Assembly (NCBI GenBank): GCA_949775045.1
Contig: OX459098.1
Coordinates: forward strand, 11,566,741-11,630,740
Direction of reading: 5' to 3'
DNA length: 64,000 bases
From: Metridium senile
Lineage: Eukaryota > Cnidaria > Anthozoa > Actiniaria > Metridiidae
The notes under the pieces were generated by a model, which was not told the DNA's origin, searched no databases, and saw only the letters and a list, made by a program, of their open reading frames with translations. Below are positions 42,105 through 56,100 of this stretch, in pieces; within the stretch, counting starts at the first letter, position 1, and each line of letters starts with the position of its first letter. The position numbers and the translations under genes are program-made.

Positions 42105-42730
42105 ACACAATATTGTTTTCAATTTTTTGTTGTTGTGCACGATATTGTTTTCAATTTTTTGTTGTTGTGCACGATATTGTTTTCAGTGTTTTGTTGTTGT
42201 GCACGATATTGTTTTCAGTTTTTTTGTTGTGCACGATATTGTTTTCAGTTTTTTTGTTGTGCACGATATTGTTTTCTGTTTCTTGTTGTTGTACACAATA
42301 TTGTTTTCAGTTTTTTTGTTGTTGTGCACGATATTGTTTTCAGTTTTTTTTTGTTGTGCACGATATTGTTTTCAGTTTTTTGTTGTTGTGCACGATATTG
42401 TTTTCAGTTTTTTGTTGTTGTGCACGATATCGTTTTCAGTTTTTTGTTGTTTTGCACGATATTGTTTTCAGTTTCTTGTTGTTGTGCACGATATTTTTTT
42501 CAGTTTTTTGTTGTGCACAATATTGTTTTCAGTTTTTTGTTGTTGTGCACGATATCGTTTTCAGTTTTTTGTTGTGCATGATATCGTTTTCAGTTTTTTG
42601 TTGTTGTGCACGATATCGTTTTCAGTTTTTTGTTGTTGTGCACGATATTTTTTTCAGTTTTTTGTTGTTGTGCACGATATTGTTTTCAGTTTTTTGTGGT
42701 TGTGCACGATATTGTTTTCAAGGTTAAAGT
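42105..42730. repeat. 32-bp minisatellite, about 20 copies
   Basis: The unit is TTTTTTGTTGTTGTGCACGA followed by TATTGTTTTCAG. Copies are 30-33 bp, differing mostly in T-run length and in TATTG versus TATCG. Each carries the palindrome GTGCAC. Open frames across it (Phe/Cys/Val-rich) exist only because of the repeat. Confidence 0.95.
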
Positions 42731-44403
42731 TGTGATCGATATTTTTGGGGGAAATCCCGAAACCTTACCATCAATTATCTAATGGTCCGCCTTTAACAAT
42801 AAAACGTTCTTCATGGACAAACATTTCTTCCTTAACGAAAATCTGGCATCAGTGAAAATTATTTTCATTTGGCCATGACAATCACTCAATGTGATAGTAG
42901 TAGACAAATGCATTGTTTTCTCTTGTTCTTTGTTACTATGCTTGGCAGAGCATTCCTTATTTCTCCCCTATTCTCGACTTTCGCATGACCATAATGACTT
43001 CTTATTTTTGGGAGTAGATATTGTAATTCAAATATGTTTGATTTGAATTATAATTGGTTTGATTTGAAATATAAAATAAAAGAGAAAACAAAAGAAATAT
43101 CTGCAAAGAAGGGTAGTTCTTTATCATTTTTCACTGACGGACGAAGGAAACTCAAAAGTTTTTTTTCTCAAGGAAAAATTCACCATGATGCAATTTGGTC
43201 GTTTAGATGGACAGCAAGGAAGATCTTTCAAGGAATAATGACATTAATAACAACGAAAACTTGTCAAGGAAATATAATGCCCTTGTATGTATGCGGCCTT
43301 CATTCTACTCATCGCTTTTTGTCGTTTTAGTAAAAAGTAAAATGCATGTTGTTCAACAAACATTGAAAAAAATTCAAAGAAATCATGATACTGCGAAAAC
43401 GTGTTTCTCTTAGGCGAAGTGAATGGATAGTGTTTGTAGTGAGGATACGTGCTTACAGTATACGTGGTTGTAGTGAGGTTACAGTAACCGCAAATTAGTA
43501 CCCAGTCCTTTACTCGTTTTGGAAAAGCCTATTGACCCAATGGACACTGTTTTTCCAAAAAACATTTAATATGATTTGGTTTTTGCGACGTCTCGTGAAA
43601 GACCGCATCCGTAGAATTAGCGCTAGAAATGTCTTGCTCTTTTGATCCTATGTAGTTTTGAGCAAATTTTCGCCTCAATGTTTGTTGAATAGACTCTAGT
43701 AGGACAATGTACTGTCAATGAATTCCATGCAATTTCAGTCCTGTATTTCATAATGTTTGTTTGTCTATTTGTAAATAGTCATTTATGTAAAAGTCAGTTT
43801 TCTTAACGATGTTTGATGTCTAAAGACGCAAACAGATACAGGAATGTTTAAGAAAAACCATTAAAATGAATGCAAAAAAAATGTGTTTATTTTTCACTCA
43901 ATTCCCAGTATTTCCTACCCAGGGTTGCAGAGGCTCGAGAGGGATTGGGGAGATAGAGAGAGAAAGAGGCGGGGAGGCGACCGGGTAAGTTCTTCCCAGT
44001 CCCAGAGCAATTTTTGTTGTGTATATAATAAGCCATTTAAGCGATGATGTAATCGAGCTAAAAGTACCAGAATGCTTTACGAATTTTCTTTCTCATTCAT
44101 ATTTTTATTCCTTCTTGAGAATACTAAAACAATTGACACTAGGTATTTAATAAAAGAAAGTAGGCAAAGCCTTCTGGTACTTGTGTATATGACGCTATAC
44201 ACGGCACGCGCGCAAGTACAATGTACACAAACAGACAAAATGATTACGATAAATATACCCCGCACCACTCCCTTGAATCTATTTTTTCTTGAGATAAACA
44301 TGTTCAAGTAATAGAACCATATGTTAGAGAGATGGTTCTCTGGGTCGATGGTTTGGGTGGCAAGCTAAATTACTTTGTTAAAGTCGGGATTGAACGGGAA
44401 AGT
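42731..44403. other. Intergenic DNA without recognised gene
   Basis: AT-rich. A short repeat lies at 43421-43485 (GTAGTGAGGATACGTG / GTAGTGAGGTTACAGT). No exon is supported. Confidence 0.45.
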
Positions 44404-44572
44404 TTTGCAGATTTCGTATGACTATGAAAAGCTCACGGCACGAACGCAGTCAATTGCAAGGCAGGGCAAGGCATGTCAAAATACTAGAAACATCACAGTC
44501 GCGGCAACGGCACGCTCACTGCACTAAACGAACTTTTCACAGCTCATACCGGAAATCAGCTCTAACACTATG
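44404..44572. mobile_element. Family E element in the 3' flank of the receptor pseudogene
   Basis: This is the inverted counterpart of 62719-62868, sharing GCAGATTTCGTATGACTATG, CAAGGCA(T/C)G and GCTGATTTCCGGTATG. It begins right after the old stop codon of the inverted receptor copy, as in the intact gene, so it was present before the duplication. Confidence 0.85.
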
Positions 44573-44589
44573 CAACAACAGTCGATGCT

Positions 44590-45366
<777 letters not shown>

Positions 45367-46084
45367 GCTGGTGTTAAAAGTGTGACCTGGTTATCATCTA
45401 ATGCTAAAGGTCTATTGTTTTCATTGGTGTATTCCTCCTCATCGTCTGTAAAATTTAGTTGTGGTGGAGGATCTGGTGGAGGAACCGGGCCATGGTAACG
45501 GACCCTGAGGCCGGCACGAAGGCGACGTTTTTGTTTCCTTCTGAAAATACGGCTGTGTTTGATTTTAATGTTTTAGTAATCGGCACAATATTGGCTATAA
45601 GCAGAACAAATGGCTATCGGTGGATGACATTAAAACGATGATAAAGATGATGATGATAGTAGTAGTAGTGATGGTTATGTTGTTAAGGATGATGCCGGAT
45701 GATGATGGTGTCACTACACTGATTATAATGATGATAATACATGTCATGATGATGTAAATACGACTGATATCAAACTTACCTGTAAATCAATGCAAATATC
45801 ACTACAGCACAGAAGATGAGTAAACCCAACGCTATCCCAACCATCATAATCACGTTAGGATGCGATTTGCTTTGAGGTCTTGAATGTGGCTGAGAGTGGT
45901 AGGGCGAGAACACTACCAATCCTCCTAACAGCTTATCTTGTGCTATCATCGCAGTAAAAACGCTAGTTCGGATAGGTTCCTTGGTGTTTAAATCAAATAC
46001 CATGAAGTAAACATTGACACGATCATGATGGTGCATTCTAGTGCTATTGATAATTATAACATCTCTGCTGTGATAATAATCTTT

Positions 46085-46456
46085 ATTATACATTTTACTA
46101 ACTACATTGAATCTGATTGGCTGAGAGCACACGGCTAAATCTGAATAGCATGTGAACTTGACAGTGATAATTGCATTATCTGTAGTTATCACTGTCAAGT
46201 TCCCAGGCTCTCTCCGTTCTCAGGGAGTTGATGTGAATTTGCTTGTTATTGTCTCTTTTACCTGATTATAATTCTACTTTTACTTTAAAAAATGTATAAT
46301 AAAACAAGTATTGAATTCGGTTTTCGCATGATATCGTAAATTATCAAGACCTCGAGTCAGTATTATCTGCCTCAGCCAGGAGGCTTCGGCAGATAACACA
46401 GACCTCGGTCTTGATAATTTACGATATCATACTCAACCTCATCCAATAATTGCTTA
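46085..46456. mobile_element. Element inserted into the TM exon of the pseudogene
   Basis: It is absent from the matching exon at 62068-62376. It contains two palindromes: 46327-46431 (GATATCGTAAATTATCAAGA and complement) and 46147-46201 (GAACTTGACAGTGATAA and complement). Junctions fall around TTTAA/TAAAG, so the duplicated target is 2-3 bp at most. It may be one composite MITE or two nested ones. Confidence 0.8.
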
Positions 46457-46501
46457 TTAAAGGAGCTATGGAGAAATGATAACAATTAAACTTTAGAAAC
46501 A

Positions 46502-46656
46502 TAGACCGAATCGAAATATGGCGTATACTCTTATTGTTCTTGACTGTCTAGCCTCGTGTTCACGTTGGAAAACAATAGAGTTTTCACATGTATGCGAGGC
46601 TGGGCAGTCAAGAAGAATTGTTATTCAAATTGGCCGCCATATTTGGATTCGGTGTA
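46502..46656. mobile_element. MITE family B, copy 5
   Basis: Complete copy: left GACCGAATCGAAATATGGCG and right GCCGCCATATTTGGATTCGG. It sits in the pseudogene intron; the matching intron of the intact gene (near 62036) has no element there, giving an empty site. Confidence 0.92.
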
Positions 46657-47230
46657 TGTTAGATGATGTTAGACAAGTGTGTTAAGAAAACTATAATAAA
46701 AGCTCTCGAGTATGTTCGCTGTATCTATTTAAAACATCGGCGATTTAGTATCTTTTAGGGTATTAGAAGATAAATTTTGGAATTTCGACAATTTTTGGTA
46801 TCTGTTAGGGTATCTAGAAATAAAATCCCCTCGGTTTACGCGCTTTCTGTGCTTTCTGTTTTTGTGAGGTATCTCTTAGCGGCTATGGCCCGTGCCACGC
46901 CCTTTTTAAAGGACGTCTCCTATAGTTTAGGATAGTTTTTGAAGATTTCCGACAAGCAAACCTGATTGAGTTCTCCTCCCCGGGGAAAAGGTCTGAAGTT
47001 CGTATATGGACAGCTAAACATGCAACTGAGATCGTTAAGGACGAATACGCAATTCCTATAACCTATACTAATGATAATTGATAGGAATATATCATACCTG
47101 TCTTGCCCACAAGAATGATTTGTACAGAACTCTGTCAACTGTTTTGCCAACATAGCTTTAAATTTATCAGAATTCCACTAAAAGATAATTGATTGTGGTT
47201 GTGATTGCATGTGATATATTAGCACTTAAT

Positions 47231-47639
47231 GACTGGTCCTGCCGAGGGAAACAGTTTTGTTTCCCGAGAATCTCAATGTTTCCGCAATTCGGTCTTGAAA
47301 TGCGCAATTCAGTAAGTAGTATTGGAAATTCATTATTGACAGTTTTTTCCACTATAGTTAAAATCACAGGACGGTTTCGTTCAGGGATTAACGTAACAAT
47401 ATAATATATGATTCTTCGTAAAACCATTACCATTACCATTGCCCGTCGTGTGATCTCTATAGCATGCCAAGAGCAAGAGCTTATAGAGGGGGTCTATATA
47501 TTATTTACAATATATCAAATTAAATGGAGTTTTAGGACTATAGTATAAAATACATATAATAAATATAATATAATAAAGAAAAGTGAAGCAAAAAAAAGTT
47601 ATTAAAGTACATGAAAGGCAATAGACATTATTAATTTAA
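47231..47639. other. Unique DNA beyond the duplication edge
   Basis: Similarity to the intact receptor locus ends at about 47231 (partner about 61262). No exon of the receptor type continues here. Confidence 0.5.
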
Positions 47640-48430
47640 TAATTACACGAAGAAAAACGGCTAGAGTCAATCATATACTGTTTTACTGCAAAAAATAATG
47701 TTTCATTATCAGAAAAAGATATTTTATTTGAACCGTGCAACAGTAGAAAAAGTGTTTTCTTAAAAGATAAGTTACACCAATTATCGATATTAAAGTTGTG
47801 CAGCAGAAGTAAGTAGCGTATCACGTTGATCAGAGTACCGGGGACAAAACAAAAGATAGTGTTGAACTGACTCTTTTATACCGTGTTGACATCGACAATC
47901 CTGGCTTAGAGTACGGTTAATTTCAAACAAATACGAATTCAACGCACAACAACCCAGACGCAATCGAGTATGTAAAACCGAGACGTAACGAGTAAGATAT
48001 ATGCTGTAAATGTTTTTCTTTTTAAACAACAAAAGAGAATCTAATTTACGAAGGGATATGATAAAGAATTCCATAAAGAAACAGGTGAGGGGAAAAAAGA
48101 ACTTCTGAATCTTTCAGTTTGAACTCTAAAGAGAGTGTAATCATCTCCTGTTCTTAAGGAAAAATTAGATATTTCACAAACTTTGGGAGATAATATATAT
48201 TTCTCAAATAAGATGGGGTATAGCCATTAATAATTTTGTAGAATAAAGTCAATTTATGGATGAGTTATGACCGCTGCTTTATTAATACTAGTTCCTTTCA
48301 AAGCACCTGTTACAATGATGGCGGATTCGCATTAGATGGTTTCTAAAAGATCAGATGAAAAAGCACTGAATCCGTCCCAGACACAATCAGCATATTCCAT
48401 AACAGGTCTTATCATACTTTTCTAAAGGTT
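47640..48430 (-). mobile_element. Decayed LINE, C-terminal part
   Basis: The minus strand shows IRPVMEYADCVWD near 48400, LTLFYKIINGYTPSYL near 48240, then RLRLGCCALNSYLFEINRTL near 47950 with a C-x-C...H...C zinc-knuckle-like end (CRCQHG, VQHYLLFCPRYSDQRDTLL) at about 47890-47800. This order is the 3' end of ORF2 in non-LTR elements. Multiple stops and shifts are present. It is not the same subfamily as the LINE at 44590-45364. Confidence 0.85.
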
Positions 48431-50188
48431 AATCAGGGTATCTCTGCTTAACTTATATTTAACTTATATTAATTTATTGTTATTCATCATGTGATATAAT
48501 TGCAAAATGATCGCCACTTCATTGTCAAATGTTGTTAAATTCATATTTTAATTGACCACTGCATCAACATTATAGATTAGAATGACATCAACAAAGGTAG
48601 AAAGTTTGAGACAAAAAAAATAAATTCTTGAGAAGTTATGAGAAAATTCAAAAATGTGAAAACCAGCACAATTACAAAGACGACAAAGGCCAGAAAGGAA
48701 ACAGTTCACTGAACACATACAAATCTCTGTAATTTTGATTCCAAATAGCTTCACTTGAATTATATTTATAGCGATAAAGCTTAAAAAAATATTTATATAT
48801 TTTTCAGCTTGCTCTTTCCCTTCTTTTCTTTCTGATGGTGGTGATTATTTTTTAAAGTTTTTATTTTTTGACAGTCGATTTGCATTCGGTCTATATTAAG
48901 AACAGACGTAAATAACATCACGTGACAATCTTGATTTATTCAGATTCAGTTGACTGCACTAAATATTCATTGTAGATTCAGCCTTTTTGAAGGCTATACA
49001 GCCATTTTGATCTTCAAGACGGGTAAACTTTGAAAAACTTTGTAAAATATATTCGCTGAGTTTTTAAACAACTTTAAGCTGCAATAGTCTTTGCTTTGAG
49101 ACTGGTTTTCACGTTTTGTGAAGGTGAGAAAACATCAATGATATATAAAGTCGTATCATAACCGACATAACAAAACATAAATACGCTAAATGTTTAACAC
49201 AATAGAAAAAACTATACATTAATCTTACTTAAAGTAGCAATTAATTTGGCTATATTTCAGTTTTAAAATGTCGTGAGTTTTAAACCCCGAAATTCATGCA
49301 AGATTCAAGGGAATTTATTAGTTTGGACACATCAAAACATGTTCGCTTTACCTCTTGTGGAAAACCGTTTTGAATCATAAAAAAGTTAAAGTATTAATGT
49401 ACGTGATATATTGCAATTTGTTATCATCCAGCATTGTGCATTCTGAAACGGCGGCAAGTAAGGTAAAAATATAATGTTACGTTTTAGATACATTTACAAA
49501 ACTGACAAGCTGATTTTTTAATCACATCGATAAGCTGAGACCTTTTAATTTTTCGCTCCCTAGCATTTTGGAATTAATAAAACTCTATTGAAACCTTGCT
49601 TCATGGTAATTCGTCTACAAATTTCAAGTTAATTTGCTTATTAGAATGAAAAATTTAATTCTTTTCGACGAGAAGCAGTCCAAGCAGGAAGTTTGACCTG
49701 AGAGCCATGTCGAACTTTGAATTAATGACAAAAACTGACTTATCAATATATATCTTAAAATGAGACAAAAATATAGACAAAAACAACATACAGACGTGTA
49801 AATTTTGGAATTTTTAACTATTATGAGGTTGAAAAGTTGTGAAAGAACTTTATATGGCTTGATTGCAAAGTAAACAACAAATCTACTTATAAAATTCATG
49901 AATAATTAATGAGCAATTGACAAAAGAATTCACGTCCGTGACGGAGGTTGTAAATCTCATAGAGATTTCGTCCTGATTTGCATAAGTTTCAACTTGAATT
50001 TTCTCGGCCAGATTTATGACAATTTTAGTAAAATATGAAAGAACTAACGTTGGACTTTCATAAGTTCTATACAATATTCGCGTCCGATCTGTATCCGATA
50101 TACAACGGCGAGTTGAAGATCGGCCGCTCATATTGTATATATTACAAATAGCTTTCTGTCATGTTTTTTTTGCAGGCTGAGTGACGTT
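48431..50188. other. AT-rich region upstream of the receptor gene
   Basis: No supported exon. The receptor promoter and any 5' UTR exon should be here; an acceptor-like TTTTTTTTGCAG at 50165-50175 just before the ATG hints at a spliced 5' UTR. The part 48431-48760 may be more LINE debris. Confidence 0.45.
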
Positions 50189-53100
50189 ATGATTTATAGA
50201 CGAATTCTAACGGTGGCCGTGATTGGTGTTTTTCTAATAATGATTGTGATTGATCAATCAAGTAAGTCATTTTTTTAAAACTATATTAGATTTGTCGGCA
50301 AGAATTAAGTGTTTATAATAATAATTAAGTTATACCTGTGTGGGGTTCCTGTGGGCTATGAAGCACAAATTGGGTTTTCTGTCTGGGTAATACTCTTTTC
50401 TCCTGTCTCTCTTCCCATACTCCTTTCATCTCGTCATTAACACAGGAGCCCAATTATAACATGGATAGGATATCAAAACTGGAGAAGGAGCTAGACATTT
50501 TTTGTAGGAAGGTCTTTTCAAGATGAAAAAACATACCGGTATTTTGTCTATTCACATTCAAAATAAAATGTATCTTTTTCATTGATGATAACTGTAAAAA
50601 TAACACAAAAAGTAGACATTTTTTATATTGACCATTATGGTAAATTCTCCATCATCGGGGAAGATTGAGCTCCTGTCCAGCAAGTGAGCAGGGTATGATA
50701 TCTATTTTTGATAAAAGTCTGCATGCTATTTATGATTACAACATATATCACAAATACAAAATGACCAATAATAAATATCCAACTTTACTTGTTTCAGCCT
50801 CCCAACCTTCATCCGGTGATGTTCGCCTTGTAGGCGCAACGTTTAGCAATGTTACAGGTGGACGGGTAGAGATCTATCATAATGGTGCTTGGGGTACTGT
50901 ATGTGATGATTACTGGGATATCAATGAAGGTAAAGTTGTGTGTAAGCAGCTTGGTTTTACTGATGCTATACAGGTGTATTCAAATGCCTATTTTGGCCGT
51001 GGAAGTGGTACAATATGGATGCATAATATTCAATGCAATGGCACTGAAGCAAAGCTTGAGGATTGTCCCCACAATGGATGGGGTACTACCTCCTGTAGCC
51101 ACTACGAGGATGCTGGTGTATCGTGTCAGCCTTTTCATCTAAATAGTAAGTTAAGTCAACATTTGATATCACCATTCAACATTATTACCTGCTGGCAGAG
51201 TTTGTCTTGTTTTGTTAATTAAACAATTAAATGAGAGAGTTCGCAACAAGAGAGAGACACTGCTAGCAGGGAATCATGATCACCACTAGCAGCACCATAA
51301 CCTGCGTAGCGAGGCCCTTTGCTAGTGGTGGGAAGACTGAGGGCGTATCATCATTAATATTATTGTCATGTCTATTATTGACATCAACACCATCACCATC
51401 ATCACCATTAGATAGTCTAGCTTTTGTCATGCACTGTGTATATATAAGAAAAAAAAGGCAAGCTTAAAGTAATAGATAAAATGAGTGGGAGACCTTTATG
51501 GGCATTTAAAAAGGCGAGTCACAGGCCCTAAAGGTCGGATGCAAATATTTTATGTCACTTATCAAATCCCAACATTCATTTAAAACTCATTTACTAATTA
51601 GTTATTGAAGAAAAGTCCAAAATTAATGCACATCCCACATTTGAAAGAGGTCTTGTAAGGTACAGTAGGAGGCTGCTAGGAAAGTGAGATGGTTTGAAAA
51701 ACCGGCGAAAGGTCAATGATGCGATGAGACCTTTGCTGGTGTTTGTGCCATCAGCACTATTAACTTTAATACAGATTGGATGTTTTATTCATCAGATCTT
51801 TATCAAAGTTAATAACACATCAATCCTTTATTGGGATTTAAAGGTCTCAGTGTACTTGTGACCACAATGGACAACCACGATTGGACTAATAGGTCATGAA
51901 TTATTAATGAATTTGATAAAACATTGTAAATACCACGACACCTTTAGATTCGGATCACATTTGAATCAAATTTGGGTGATGTTTTGTTCTCTACCTTGCC
52001 ACTTTACCTTCTCTAGCAAAAATCAACGGTTTTATTGACCATGAGGGACTGATTTCTAAACGTGATAGTGAAGTGACAGTTATACCTGCGGAGGCCAGTA
52101 GTGATTGTTGACTCCAGCAGATGAAGAAACGTGCAGGCTAATAGCTAGTATAGGTTGATCGGCATATTATAGGATATGATGCTGTGAAAATATTATTTTT
52201 GTTTATGGTTGTTTTCTGTTGTATAGGTACCAGTAATCCAGGCAACTGTTCCTTTGAAACTGGTACAAATCTGTGTGGATACACTAATCTACATAGTGAT
52301 GATTTTGATTGGACACTTACCTCTTCTTCGTATTATCATCGTTATTACCTTCCACGCTCAGATCACACTACAGGGTATGGTAAGTGTTAGGAAGTAAATG
52401 TATCATTGTAGTATTTCTAAGGGGCGAAAAAGATCTCTTTCGACTTATCATTTGATATATTTTAGGGTATCGAAAAATGTAAAACCCCTTCGCTTTTCCC
52501 CCTTTTTTCGGTTTCCGTTCGTGCCACACCTTTTTTAAAGGACTTTCGGTATTTGTAAGGTTTTTTTTGAAAATATCCGATGAGCATACCCGATGGCGAT
52601 ACTTTTATCCCTCCCAACCTTTGAGTCCAGTGTCACACCTTTTTAAAGGACTTTCGGTATTTGTAAGGTTTTTTTTGAAAATATCCGATGAGCATACCCG
52701 ATACTTTTATCCCTCCCAACCTTTGAGTCCAGTGTCACACCTTTTTTAAAGGACTTTCGGTATTTGTAAGATTTTTTTTGAAAATATCCGATGAGCATAC
52801 CCGATACTTTTATCCCTCCCTCCCTTTGGGTCCAGTGTCGTGGCTAGAAATACATACCCAATAGCTCTTATTACAGTTATATGCAAATGTTTTTAAACAA
52901 TGGATTCAAGTCACGGCTATTGGAAAAAAAGTTATTGGCCCAAAAGCCTCAACTTGAACTATTGTTAAAAACAATGGCAAATATAACTATAATAACAGCT
53001 ATTTGTTGAACATTTCAATGATTTCAGGGCATTATCTCTCTATTGCAAGCAGCTACTTGAGATATACTGGTAGTAAGGCACAAATCACGAGTCCTCATCT

Positions 53101-56100
53101 CAAAGACGTCAAATGTGTTCACTTCTATTACTTTATGAAAGGATCACGAGTAGGTCAGTTGAATATGTATGTAAACGTCGGCTCTAATAACAAGACTTTG
53201 CTATGGCAGAACGTTGGACCACAAGCTGCAGTCTGGATTAAAGCTATTGTTCCAATAAAGGGATTTTCTTCTGAATTCAGAGTAAGTCTAAACTGTCGAT
53301 ATGATCCAAAACTAATTCTAATCTTAAATGAGACTAGCTTGCAATGCAATTCTCAAGTCTCGATAATAGAAGTCACCGTGATAATAGTCATTTTTCTGCG
53401 AACTCAGACATTACAACGGTTATTATTTGTAAATTACGTTTTGGCTGCCGTCAATTCAAAAGCATAAAACGTGTCGATAAAAATTGCCAAATTGAGGTGA
53501 CTATATAAAGATCAGCAGTGGCACAGATCTAGAGATCTAGGGGGACGGCCTTTCCGGAATTCATGTGGGGACTGGGGCGGTGTGAAAAACTTAATCTTAT
53601 TAAAAAATGATCCCCATCACAAAAACAAACATTAGTATTATAACCGAGTTTGAGCATGTTTGGTTGAATACTTGCTGAGTGGCAAGCTTCTAAAAGTCGC
53701 AAAAATAACAGAGAATGTATGGGGTTTAAGGACAGCGTCCCAAAAAACCATCTATAAGTTAATATTTGCCCAATCATTCTAAAACTCGGTCAACTAAATC
53801 ATTTTAGTGTAATCTTTCATGTTATGGGGATTGTTTCTTAATTAGATTAATATTTCTACACTCGTTCCCAGTCCCTGCTAAATTCCGGAAAGACGAATTC
53901 TGGATCCGCCACTGATGGTAAGGATGTTTGCGGAAAAATGCAAGTAAATGTCAATTTTCTGTGACTTTGCCAGTTGATAAAACTAAATTAGATACATCAA
54001 ATAACCTAAAATTTCAAATAATTAAAAATTAAGGTCATCGAGCAAAATGGCTTTAAAGTCGACAATTTCGGCAATTTTCGCAGGCAGGGTGACGGAATAT
54101 CTTGATGGCAAAAACAAGAAAGAAATTTAGTAAAAAAGGCCAGTCATAGTAAAAGATAGTCTCCCCCGCAGCCGTGTTTAGTTTCGGTCACGCAACGCTC
54201 CCCTCACACACACGACTTGGAAAATGTTTGCCAAAAAACGTGGAAATTTATTATTACCGTTTTTGGAAAAAAGACCGTGCATTCATTCATGATCAGCTGT
54301 TGGCAATCTTTACTAAAAATGCACGATATCTCTCTTGTAGATAATGTTTGAAGGAGTAATTGGAGGAAGGTACGCTGCAGACATTGCCATTGATGATATT
54401 GTAGTTCTCAAAACACCCTGTGTATACAATACGACTGGAAACTGTACGTTTGAACCAGGTGTGATGTGTGGCTATACCAATGCTGATGACAATGTCAATA
54501 AGTGGGTGTTACACAAAGGAAGATCTTATCAGTATTCTAGTATTGGTCCCTTCAGAGATCACACGACGGGCAATGGTAAGAAAAGCTATTTCTAAAAAAA
54601 TGTTTTAACATATAAACACTTTAATATTATCATTTAAAATTAACATTTTAATATTATTATTTTATTCAATCACTTTGATATTATCTTTAGGCTAGTTTCT
54701 AAACAAAACCATTTTTGATTTTAACTATTTGGAGAAAAATGTGTCAAAAATGAATTCGCAAAATCTGAATAATACTTACTGAAAATTGCATTTCAAGAAC
54801 GAATTCTTGTTTTGCGAAACAGCTTCATGTAATTAAGACATAAAAAAATCAACCTTTTAATTTCAGGCTATTATGCTCTCCTCAATCCCCGTTCTTCAAT
54901 AAGAGGCAGGATCTCTCAACTTGTCAGTCCTGAAATTTACGGTTCACATTGTGTCCAGTTCTATTATTTTATGCACACTTCTTCAGGGGAGTTAAGTGTA
55001 TACATTGATGACGGTGTGAAAAGACTCAACGTCTGGCAGCTTATAGGTAGCGAGGAAAACCAATGGAAATTCGCGGGGATTCCAGTAAACAGAAGCACAA
55101 AGGCATTCAAGGTAATAAGGAAATGTGCAATAGCATTTTCAGTAGGGGGAGGAGGCATTAAGGAAAATGAACATAAAAAGAGGGCCATGGGCTTTGATAA
55201 AGTGCATCATTCACTTTGCAGAGGGGGTCAACATTGGCATACCTTAAATACAATAGATATGTCTCAAATGCCTCTCAAAACACTGGAAATCTCATTTTCG
55301 AGTGTCTAAATGTTCTATCCAGCGTGCATGCCTCGTGCTCCCCAAGTTGCTGACGCTATCAGCGGAAAAGTGCCTCCAGTTTGGATGTTTATGATGATGC
55401 GATTTCCCAAACCGTAAACTATAAATTTGGTGTTTGTAGGTTGTGTTTGAGGTTCTCTCAGGAGGTAGTATGTACAGAAATCGAATAGCAATTGATGATA
55501 TCTCGATTGTAAATAATCAGTCGTGCAAGCTGCTTCCCTCAGCTGCTTCAGTTAAACCTATTGACATTCATAGCATCAAAAAAGGTAAGAACGATGATAA
55601 TGATGATGACGACGGTGTTGTTGTTGGTTGTAATGCCTTTGACGATAAGGATCGATGCTGCTAATATTGCCGGCAGAAATGATGAAATTGATGGTAATGA
55701 AGCTCTTAATGTTGATGATGATGATAATGATGATGTCGTTGGTGGTTGTGTTGCCATTGACGATATAGATCGATGCTGCTAATAATGGCAGAAGTGATGA
55801 AATTGCCGATGGTAATGAAGCTGTTGATGTTGATGATGATGATGAAAATCATTATGATGACTATATTGATATGACGGTGATAATTGGTGATGATTTTGTG
55901 CAACGTATTTTTTCCCTTTTGGTAGAAGAGATAAAGCGAATAAATACATCTAAATATTGTCACATATATTTTGAGATATTCCAGTAGATAACACGGAGCT
56001 TTTTATTTTGTTTATTGATCAGATGTTCGTCTTGCTGGGGGTCATTCTAATTCTTCAGGCCGAGTTGAAGTTTTTTACAAAGGTAGATGGGGAACAATAT

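Noticed and set aside
42058..42735. Frames of 148-225 codons rich in Phe, Cys and Val
   Set aside because: They are read-through of a 32-bp minisatellite in all three frames; no start context, domain or splice support.
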